The position numbers and the translations under genes are program-made. A stretch of DNA of 64,000 nucleotides from Rugosimonospora africana. GTDB lineage: Bacteria > Actinomycetota > Actinomycetes > Mycobacteriales > Micromonosporaceae. Every line of letters starts with the position of its first letter. The stretch's first letter is position 1. The notes under the pieces are model-generated. The model was given only the letters and a program-made list of their open reading frames with translations. It searched no databases and was not told where the DNA came from. Below are positions 50,796 to 58,000 of this stretch, one piece after another. The stretch lies in the NCBI RefSeq assembly GCF_016862975.1, contig NZ_BONZ01000035.1, forward strand, positions 1 to 64,000, given 5' to 3'.

Positions 50796-52082
50796 GTGAG
50801 AGGAAGGATCGCGATCGCGCCGGTACTCTGCGGGGCGTTGCTCGCGGCGGCCGCCTGTTCGGGTGGGGGCACCAAACCGGCCACTGAGGACAAGAACACA
50901 TCGGGCGCCATCACCGTATGGTTGCAGACCGACGCGCAGACGCTCTGGCCGCAGGCGGTCACCGACGCGACGGCCGAGTTCAACAAGACGTACCCGAAGG
51001 TCAAGGTGAACGTGGTCTACCAGGCGTGGACCGACCACCTGACCAAGTTCGACGCGGCCGCCCAGGCGCGCACCGCACCGGACGTGCTGGAGTTCGGCAA
51101 CAGCGAGACCGCGCAGTACATCGTCGCGGGTGCGCTCACGGATCTGACCGCCGACAAGTCGACGTTCGAGAACTCGTCGTCGTGGCTCGACGGGCTGATC
51201 CAGTCCTGCACGATGGACGGCAAGCTGTACTGCGTGCCGTACTACGGCGGGGACCGCGCCGTCACCTACCGCAAAGACATCTTCACCGCCGCCGGCATCT
51301 CGCAGCCCCCGAAGACCTGGCCGGAGCTGCTGACCGACGTGCGGACGATCGCGACCAAGCACGCCTCCGACCCGAACTTCTCCGCGTTCTACATGCCCGG
51401 CTCCTACCCGTACGGCGGCCTGCCGTTCGTGTACGACGCCGGCAGCCAGATCGCCACCCAGTCCTCCGACGGGAAGTGGCAGGCGAACCTGTCCTCCGCC
51501 GAGGCGCAGAAGGGCCTGGCGAACTGGAAGGAACTGATCGACGCCGGCTACCGGGGCGACCGCACGAAGACCAATCTGAACTCCTACGTCCAGCTGGTCT
51601 CCGGCGAGGCGGCGATGTTCTACGACTCGTCCGGCCAGATGGCCGCGGTCTACGGAGCGAAGGGCAACCCGGCGCTCAAGGACAAGCTCGGCACGTTCCC
51701 GCTGCCCAGCCCGACCAACGCCGGCCAGCCCGTACCGCCGTTCATGGGCGGTTCCGACCTGGCCGTGCCGAAGTCCGCGCCGCACCCAGCCTGGTCCAAG
51801 GCGTGGATCAAGGCGTTCACCTCGTCCAGCGCGGAGAACGAGTTCGTGGCCGGCGGGTTCCTCGCCAACTCCAAGAACATCACCTCCGACGACCCGCTGC
51901 GGTCCGCGTTCTCCGCGGAACTCGCGCACACCTGGTTCGTCCCGCTCGCGAAGAACTGGGCGCAGGTGGAGAAGGACCAGATCATCAACCAGCTGCTGGT
52001 GGACGTCGCGACCGGCAAGTCGATTCCGGACGCGACCAAGACCGCCGACGCGGCCATCGAGAAGGACCTCAACCAGTCCTGA
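50796..52082 (+). CDS. sugar-binding lipoprotein of an ABC importer (solute-binding family 1)
   Basis: A 428-residue lipoprotein. The signal peptide ends in the lipobox AAAC. The mature domain has the SBP_bac_1 pattern (ITVWLQTDAQTLWPQAVTDA, VVYQAWTDHLTKFDAAAQA, DVLEFGNSETAQYIVAGAL), the class of maltose, chitobiose and GlcNAc binders such as NgcE and DasA. The GTG start lies just after GGGAG. It is followed by two permease genes but no ATPase, as in actinomycete sugar systems that share the MsiK-type ATPase. The kinase genes on both sides favour an amino-sugar ligand. Confidence 0.88.
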   Translation: MRGRIAIAPVLCGALLAAAACSGGGTKPATEDKNTSGAITVWLQTDAQTLWPQAVTDATAEFNKTYPKVKVNVVYQAWTDHLTKFDAAAQARTAPDVLEFGNSETAQYIVAGALTDLTADKSTFENSSSWLDGLIQSCTMDGKLYCVPYYGGDRAVTYRKDIFTAAGISQPPKTWPELLTDVRTIATKHASDPNFSAFYMPGSYPYGGLPFVYDAGSQIATQSSDGKWQANLSSAEAQKGLANWKELIDAGYRGDRTKTNLNSYVQLVSGEAAMFYDSSGQMAAVYGAKGNPALKDKLGTFPLPSPTNAGQPVPPFMGGSDLAVPKSAPHPAWSKAWIKAFTSSSAENEFVAGGFLANSKNITSDDPLRSAFSAELAHTWFVPLAKNWAQVEKDQIINQLLVDVATGKSIPDATKTADAAIEKDLNQS

Positions 52083-52112
52083 CCCGTCCCCACCGGGACG
52101 GCGTCAGCATCG

Positions 52113-52150
52113 GCGACTCTGCCAGGGCGGCACAGCCCTGGCAGGGTCGC
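52113..52150 (+). terminator. intercistronic hairpin after the binding-protein gene
   Basis: A 15-bp stem with one mismatch (GCGAC-T-CTGCCAGGG paired to CCCTGGCAG-G-GTCGC) around an 8-base loop, between the binding-protein stop and the first permease. It may act as a partial terminator or RNA stabiliser that keeps the binding protein in excess over the permeases, as known for malE. Confidence 0.7.
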
Positions 52151-52204
52151 TGACTTCACCGATGTTGGCGGGCCGCCGCCAGCGGACCACCGGAACGGGG
52201 AGCC

Positions 52205-53176
52205 ATGGCGTCGACAGGCACCACCCGGACAGCGGACCTGGCCGGCGGCCCACCAGGCCCGTCCGCCGCGCGGCCACCGCGCCGGGGCGGTAGGCGGGGC
52301 GGTCGCGCCCGGTTGACCCCGTACGCGCTGGCCACTCCGGCGCTGGTGGTCCTGGTGGGAGTCCTCGGGTACCCGATGGCGAAGCTGGTCGTGCTGTCGT
52401 TCCAGACCTGGGGACTGGCGCAGATCTTCAACCCCGATGCCGGGCCGTCGTTCGCCGGGCTGGCCAACTACCGCCGGATCTTCAGCGACGGGTTCTTCTG
52501 GACGGTCCTGGAACGCACGGTCATCGTCGCCGCCGCGATGGTGGTCCTGTCCATGGTGGTCGGTGTGGCGGTCGCGCTGCTGATGCAGGTGGTACCGGGG
52601 TGGTGCCGCTGGCTGATGACCTTCGCGCTTGTACTCGCCTGGGCCGTTCCGCAGCCGGTGTCCACCGAGATGTTCGCGTGGATGACCGACTACAACTACG
52701 GCGTCATCAACTACCTGCTCGGCATCCCGCGGCACAACTGGTACATCGACAACGTGCAGGGCTTCGCGGTCTCGACCGCGGTCGTCGTCTGGGGCGCCGT
52801 CCCGCTCATCGCCATCACCGTGTACGCGGCGCTCGCCCAGATTCCCCGGGACCTGATCGAGGCCGCCAGGGTCGACGGCGCGTCATCGCCGCAGGTGTTC
52901 CGCAAGGTGACCGTGCCGCTGCTGCGGCCGATCCTGCTGATGCTCAGCACGCTGTCGGTGATCTGGGACTTCCAGGTCTTCACCCAGATCTGGGTACTGC
53001 GCCAGTCCAATCCCACCAAGGACTACTTCACGCTCGGCATCTACTCGTACGCGCGGGCCTACTACAGCCACGACTACGGCTACGCCTCGGCGCTGGCCGT
53101 CGTCACGGTCCTGCTGCTGCTCGGCGTGATGGTCGTGTACCTGCGCCAGATCCTGCGGATGGGGGAGGCGGAATGA
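52205..53176 (+). CDS. sugar ABC permease (MalF/UgpA class)
   Basis: A 323-residue permease with six helices and an Arg/Gly/Pro-rich cytosolic N-terminus of about 35 residues. The coupling loop is ARVDGASSPQVFRKVTVPLLRPI (EAA motif). It contains AWAVPQPVSTEMFAWMTDYNYGVINYLL, a block common to CUT1 sugar permeases. The ATG start is weakly supported by GGGGAG. It pairs with the next permease, whose ATG overlaps its stop. Confidence 0.9.
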   Translation: MASTGTTRTADLAGGPPGPSAARPPRRGGRRGGRARLTPYALATPALVVLVGVLGYPMAKLVVLSFQTWGLAQIFNPDAGPSFAGLANYRRIFSDGFFWTVLERTVIVAAAMVVLSMVVGVAVALLMQVVPGWCRWLMTFALVLAWAVPQPVSTEMFAWMTDYNYGVINYLLGIPRHNWYIDNVQGFAVSTAVVVWGAVPLIAITVYAALAQIPRDLIEAARVDGASSPQVFRKVTVPLLRPILLMLSTLSVIWDFQVFTQIWVLRQSNPTKDYFTLGIYSYARAYYSHDYGYASALAVVTVLLLLGVMVVYLRQILRMGEAE

Positions 53177-54003
53177 GCCGGGGTCGACTGCGCACCCTGG
53201 TCTGGACCGTGTGCGGCCTCGCGGTCGTGGTGGTCTGGGTGTTCCCGGTGTACTGGATGGCCAACACCGCGTTCAAGCCCGGCAAGGACATGCAGACCGT
53301 CACCCCGCAGTTCTGGCCGCACCACCCGTCGGTGGCCAACTTCCGGATCGTCGTGACCGATCCGGTGTTCTGGCGCGCGCTGCGCAACAGCGCCATCGTG
53401 ACCGGCCTGACCGTGGTCGCGGCGATGGTGGTCGCGTTCCTGGCCGCGCTCGCGATCGCGCGCTTCCGCTTCCACGGTCGCAAGGCGTTCGTCTTCGCGG
53501 TGATGATCGTGCAGATGGTTCCGCTCAACGCGGTCGTCATCCCGCTGTTCCTGATGTTCAACCGGGCGCGGCTGACCGATACGGTACCGGGCCTGGTGCT
53601 GGCGTACCTGGCCTTCGCGATGCCGTTCGCGGTGTGGACGCTGCGCGGCTTCCTCGCCAACATCCCGGTGGAGTTGGAGGAGGCGGCGATGGTGGACGGG
53701 TGCGGGAGGTTCTCCGCGTTCATCCGCATCGTGCTGCCGCTGGTCCTGCCCGGGCTCGTCGCCACCTCGGTCTACACGATGATCCTGGCCTGGAACGAGT
53801 TCATGCTGACCTACTTCCTCATCTCCAGCCCGGGCAACTACACGCTGCCGTTGTGGCTGACCCACTTCACCCTCGGCGAGGGGACCGAGTACGGGCCGCT
53901 GATGGCGGGCTCCACGCTGATCGCGGTACCGGTCGTGGCCTTCTTCATGGCGGTACAGCGACGGGTCGCCGGGGGGCTGACCGCCGGAGCGGTCAAGGGC
54001 TGA
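53173..54003 (+). CDS. sugar ABC permease (MalG class)
   Basis: A 276-residue permease with six helices. The coupling loop is EEAAMVDGCGRFSAFIRIVLPLVLPGL, the full EAA---G signature. The block NSAIVTGLTVVAAMVVAFLAALAIARF is typical of MalG-like proteins. It overlaps the previous gene by ATGA and the convergent kinase gene by 11 bases. No ATPase gene follows, so an unlinked general sugar ATPase is expected. Confidence 0.9.
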   Translation: MSRGRLRTLVWTVCGLAVVVVWVFPVYWMANTAFKPGKDMQTVTPQFWPHHPSVANFRIVVTDPVFWRALRNSAIVTGLTVVAAMVVAFLAALAIARFRFHGRKAFVFAVMIVQMVPLNAVVIPLFLMFNRARLTDTVPGLVLAYLAFAMPFAVWTLRGFLANIPVELEEAAMVDGCGRFSAFIRIVLPLVLPGLVATSVYTMILAWNEFMLTYFLISSPGNYTLPLWLTHFTLGEGTEYGPLMAGSTLIAVPVVAFFMAVQRRVAGGLTAGAVKG

Positions 54004-54997
54004 CCGGCCGCCGGGTGAGCCGGGCGTGGGCGGCCGGGTCGAGGTCCGGCGCCACGATGCCGGCGGCCAGCCAGGCGGCGGCACCCGCGCAGCTGCCGGC
54101 GAGGATCGGATCGGTGCGACGGTGGCGGGCCAGCCGCCGCTGCACCTCCCGACCGATCGGGCCGCCGCCCGACAGCAGCGAACCGGCCAGGACCAGCGGC
54201 TCGTCCGGCTCGGCGGCGGACAGCGACGTCGCCGAGTCCACCAGCAGCGCGACGGCGCGGTCGACGATCCGCTGCGCGACCCGGTCGCCGGCCTCGGCAG
54301 CGGCCGGGACCAGGGGGGCCAGCCCGGCCAGCGCGATCGGCGGGCCGTCGTACACGGTGTCGCGCAGCACCACGACCTGCTCGGCCGGATCCGCCGGTAC
54401 CGTCTCGTCACCGGTCAGCGTGGCGAGAACGGCCTGGGTGAGCAGGGTCGGCTCGCCTCGGTGGTCGAGCGCGGCGAACACCGCGCGGACCGCCTGGCGA
54501 CCGAGCCAGAAGCCGGAACCGTCGTCGCCGACCAGCCAGCCGTTGCCGTCGACCCGCTCCAGCACCTCCTCGTCGCCGATGCGGGCGGCGATCGCACCGA
54601 TGCCGGCGATGAGCACCGCGCCGTGCCGCCGCGAGGTACCGGCGGCGAACGCGGTCACCGCGTCGGCGACCACCCGTACCGGACAGGTCAGGCCCGCCGA
54701 GTCCCACACCTGGGCGAGCGGCTCGACGGTCGCGCCGCGGGTGTACCGGATGACCCCGGCGGCCCCGACCACCACGTGGCTGACCAGCCGCGGGTCGACC
54801 GTCTCCGTCGCCTGCCGTGCCGCCGAACTCAGGTGGTCGGCGACCTCGGCCACCGGCATCGCCATCGCGTTCGCCGAGCCCGACCTGCCCCGCCCGACCA
54901 CCTCGCCGTCAGTCGTGGCGCAGACGGCCTCGACGAGCCCGGCGCCCGCGTCGATGCCCAGGACCAGACTGCCGGCCCCGTCGGCGGCGTTCGGCAT
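53993..54997 (-). CDS. BadF/BcrA-family amino-sugar kinase-like ATPase, second copy
   Basis: A 334-residue ASKHA kinase similar to the one at 49298 but without its repeat insertions. Both share LTCPVRV, VAFAAGT/TAFAAGT, HGWLLGDDGSAFWIGRQAV (here NGWLVGDDGSGFWLGRQAV) and a near-identical VLAGxLLxSxxP. The phosphate-1 loop here reads LGIDAGAGLVEAVCAT, without the usual GGT, so nucleotide binding may differ. The ATG follows GGAG by seven bases. Together the pair brackets the sugar importer. One may act on GlcNAc and the other on MurNAc or its anhydro form; this division is a guess. Confidence 0.82.
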   Translation of the reverse strand: MPNAADGAGSLVLGIDAGAGLVEAVCATTDGEVVGRGRSGSANAMAMPVAEVADHLSSAARQATETVDPRLVSHVVVGAAGVIRYTRGATVEPLAQVWDSAGLTCPVRVVADAVTAFAAGTSRRHGAVLIAGIGAIAARIGDEEVLERVDGNGWLVGDDGSGFWLGRQAVRAVFAALDHRGEPTLLTQAVLATLTGDETVPADPAEQVVVLRDTVYDGPPIALAGLAPLVPAAAEAGDRVAQRIVDRAVALLVDSATSLSAAEPDEPLVLAGSLLSGGGPIGREVQRRLARHRRTDPILAGSCAGAAAWLAAGIVAPDLDPAAHARLTRRPVSP

Positions 54998-55202
54998 TGC
55001 ACACTCCTGTGGCGGATAGCAGGGTCCGTTCACGCTGATCGGACGATAGATCAGCGGCTGCCGGATTGGCTATCGGAGGGTCGTTTCGTGGCCGGTTCGC
55101 AGCCGGCGACCGGTATGGCCTCCCCACGCGGGCGCGATCGTCCGCCACCGACGCCGGGTCGGGCCGTCGCACCGCGTATCCCACGGCAGTCCAAGGTGAG
55201 TC

Positions 55203-55232
55203 TTGACTGATATCGGGATGGACATGGATAGT
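55203..55232 (+). promoter_or_regulatory. probable promoter of the DeoR gene
   Basis: TTGACT and GATAGT with an 18-base spacer, in the 485-base gap between the second kinase gene and the DeoR gene. This leaves a long leader of about 250 bases in which I see no supported gene. The left end of the gap must hold the kinase promoter, which I cannot place. Confidence 0.45.
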
Positions 55233-55482
55233 CGTCGTTGCAACCGTTCATGGTCATGGAGGTGCGAGGTCGCGTGCGTACCCGGTCCGAACCCGGGCCG
55301 GTCGACCGACCCGGTGCGCGAGTCGGACCGGACAGTCGGGACCGCGGGAACCGTGACCGGTTACGCTTGCCCGGGTGGCTGGCACCAGACGTACCGGCAA
55401 CTCGATCCGGTGAAGTCCGTGCAAGCGGGGCGTCGGGCAGCCGGCCGAACACCCTCGGTCGACCTTGCGGAGTCCCAACCCC

Positions 55483-56289
55483 ATGAAGGAAGAACTGCTT
55501 GCCGCGGCGCTGCCCGAGGAGCGCCGACTCCAGATCGCCGCGCAGCTGCGCCGGGACGCCCGCGTCCGGGTGGAAGACCTCGCCCACCAGTTCACGGTCT
55601 CCGGCGAGACGATCCGCCGCGACCTGCAGGTGCTGGAGGAACGCGGCGTGCTGCGGCGGGTGTACGGGGGCGCCGTCGCCCAGGAGGGGCGCAGCTGGGA
55701 GAGCGCGATCGAGGAACGCGCGGTCGCCCACCTGGACCCGAAACGGGCCATCGCCGCGGCCGCGGCCGCGCTGGTCGAACCCGGCGACACAGTCATTCTC
55801 GACGTGGGGACCACCGTCGCGGAGACCGCCCGCGCGCTGCCGGCCACGTTCTCCGGCCGGGCGCTGTGCTGCTCGGTACCCACGGCGGCCGAGCTGACCA
55901 GCCGGGACGACGTGGAGGTGCACCTCGCCGGCGGGCAGCTGCGCCGTGCCGACCTGGCCTGTGTCGGCGCCAGCGCGGAGCGCTTCCTCGACCAGTTCTT
56001 CGCCGACCGGGCGTTCGTCGCCGCCAGCGGTGTCGCCGCGAAGGCCGGGGTGACCGCGGACCGCCTCGACGAGATCCCGTTGCGACAGGCGATCCTGCGG
56101 CAGGCGACCGAGACGTACGTGCTGGCCGACTCCACCAAGCTCGGTCACATCGCGGTGGGCCGGGTCTGCGCGTTGTCCGCCGTCACCGCGGTCATCACCG
56201 ACTCGGCGGCCGACCCGGCGGGCGTGCGGTCGCTGGAACAGGCCGGCGTCCGGGTCATCGTCGCCGCTCCGCTGACCGGTCCGGAGTAG
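55483..56289 (+). CDS. DeoR/GlpR-family transcriptional regulator
   Basis: A 268-residue repressor of sugar metabolism. The N-terminal helix-turn-helix is VRVEDLAHQFTVSGETIRRDLQVLEERGVLRRVYGGAV, the DeoR signature. The C-terminal sensor domain begins near residue 85, with GDTVILDVGTTVAETARAL (phosphosugar site) and VLADSTKLGH. Such proteins sense phosphorylated sugars, which fits a product of the neighbouring kinases. ATG 55483 is taken because the family's start (MKEELLAAALPEERRLQIA) lies there; the frame is open six codons further. Confidence 0.9.
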   Translation: MKEELLAAALPEERRLQIAAQLRRDARVRVEDLAHQFTVSGETIRRDLQVLEERGVLRRVYGGAVAQEGRSWESAIEERAVAHLDPKRAIAAAAAALVEPGDTVILDVGTTVAETARALPATFSGRALCCSVPTAAELTSRDDVEVHLAGGQLRRADLACVGASAERFLDQFFADRAFVAASGVAAKAGVTADRLDEIPLRQAILRQATETYVLADSTKLGHIAVGRVCALSAVTAVITDSAADPAGVRSLEQAGVRVIVAAPLTGPE

Positions 56290-56602
56290 CGGAACCGCCG
56301 ATCGCGCGCCGCGTACGACGGCCGTCGGCTCGCTGACTGATCGGGCCGCCGCCCGCCCGGGCGCGGGCTCAACGCCGCCGCTGCCTGCCCTGGCCGCCGG
56401 CTCAACCCGCCTGGGCCGGCCGCCGGCCGGTCCGACTTGCCGCAGAACAATCCACATCGGACAGATCGCGGCTCGGCGCCTCGCACCACCCGTCCCGGCG
56501 TGGGATTCCGCGCGGCCGACTCCCGTTTTGATCGCTGATCGGCTATGTCCGTGGCCGTCGATCTCTGCAACAATCCCACAAGATACCTCGGAGGGAGTCG
56601 TC

Positions 56603-57883
56603 ATGATTATCCATCGACGGACACTGCTGCGCGGGCTCGCCGCCGGAACGGCCGGTGTCCTTGCCGGACCCGAGTTCGCCCGGGCCGCCCTTGCCGCGTC
56701 TCCGGAGCCGACCCGCGACGTCAGCTACGAAAGCTGGAACGGCATCGCCGGGCTCGCCCGCGGCACCGCGGCCGGGACCGCGCTGGGCCTGGCCGGGCTC
56801 ACCATCCGCAGGCCGGTCGGCACCATCACCTACACCGACCCGTTCGTCGGCGGCAGCCGGGACTACGAGTACGCCACCTGGACGTCCCCGTGGGTGTTCC
56901 CCGGGTTCGCCGCCAGCCAGGCGGTGACGTCCTGGAACGCCACGACACCGGGTGGCACCTGGATCCAGACGGAGCTGCGCGGCGTCACCCCGGCCGGTAC
57001 CACCACCAAGTGGTACGTCATGGGCCGGTGGGCGGAAGACGACACCCAGTTCTCCCGTACCTCGGTGCCGGGGCAGCGCGACGCCGACGGCACGGTGGAC
57101 ATCGACACGTTCGAGGCCGCCGACGGTACCGGGCTGCGTGCCTGGCAGCTGCGGCTGACCCTGTACCGGCCGGCGGACACCCGGCAGACCCCGACGGTAC
57201 GGTCGGTCGGCGCGATGGCCTCGCTGCTGCCCGAGGCCGACGAGTACCCGACCAGCACACCGCGCCGGGCCAAGGGCGTCACGCTGCGGGTACCGCAGTT
57301 CTCCCAGGACGTCCACCTCGACCAGTACCCGCAGTGGGACAACGGCGGCGAGGCGTGGTGCAGCCCCACGTCCACGTCGATGGTCGTCGCCTACTGGCAC
57401 AAGGGACCCAGCCCCGCCGACTACTCCTGGGTGGACCCGGGCTACGCCGACCCGTGGGTCGACTACGCCGCCCGCAACACCTACGACAACAACTACACCG
57501 GCTGCGGGAACTGGCCGTTCAACACGGCCTACGCGGCGCGCTTCGGGCTGCGCTCCTTCGTGACCCGGATGCGCTCGTTCAACGAGGTCGAGCAGTTCAT
57601 CGCGGCCGGCATACCGGTGGTGGTGTCGGCCGCGTTCAAGAAGGGCCAGGTCCCCGGCGCCGACTACTCCACCAACGGCCACCTGATGGTCATCGCCGGC
57701 TTCACCCGCGACGGCGACCCGGTGATGAACGATCCCGCCGCCGCCGACGACCCGAGCGTCCGCAAGGTGTTCGGCCGGCCCGAGTTCGAGAACGCGTGGC
57801 GCAACAGCAGCGGCGGAACGGTCTACATCATCCACCCCGCGACGGTCGCGCTCCCGCGGTCGCCGCACCAGGCGAACTGGTGA
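56603..57883 (+). CDS. exported C39-like cysteine peptidase
   Basis: A 426-residue exported protein. A Tat signal (HRRTLLRGLAAGTAGVLAG) ends near residue 32. An N-terminal beta domain (about 45-225; GTITYTDPFVGGSRDYEYATW, WIQTELRG) precedes a Peptidase_C39_2-like domain (about 235-415). The catalytic Cys is in NGGEAWCSPTSTSMV (near 253), His in YSTNGHLMVIAGF (near 359) and Asn/Asp in VMNDPAAAD. Its substrate is unknown; in this locus it may cut wall peptides or proteins attached to the wall. The ATG follows GAGGGAG. CAATCCACA and CAATCCCACA occur upstream in the 313-base gap after the DeoR gene, which otherwise shows only GC-rich repeats. Confidence 0.85.
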   Translation: MIIHRRTLLRGLAAGTAGVLAGPEFARAALAASPEPTRDVSYESWNGIAGLARGTAAGTALGLAGLTIRRPVGTITYTDPFVGGSRDYEYATWTSPWVFPGFAASQAVTSWNATTPGGTWIQTELRGVTPAGTTTKWYVMGRWAEDDTQFSRTSVPGQRDADGTVDIDTFEAADGTGLRAWQLRLTLYRPADTRQTPTVRSVGAMASLLPEADEYPTSTPRRAKGVTLRVPQFSQDVHLDQYPQWDNGGEAWCSPTSTSMVVAYWHKGPSPADYSWVDPGYADPWVDYAARNTYDNNYTGCGNWPFNTAYAARFGLRSFVTRMRSFNEVEQFIAAGIPVVVSAAFKKGQVPGADYSTNGHLMVIAGFTRDGDPVMNDPAAADDPSVRKVFGRPEFENAWRNSSGGTVYIIHPATVALPRSPHQANW

Positions 57884-58000
57884 GCATATCGGTGCGCTCC
57901 TCGCGGTGTTGAGGCGGTGTGAAATCTTGTGGACTGCTGTTGACGCGCGAGGGTGATGACGGCAAGGTAGCGGAATAGATCCCCCTTGATCGGAGGTTCG

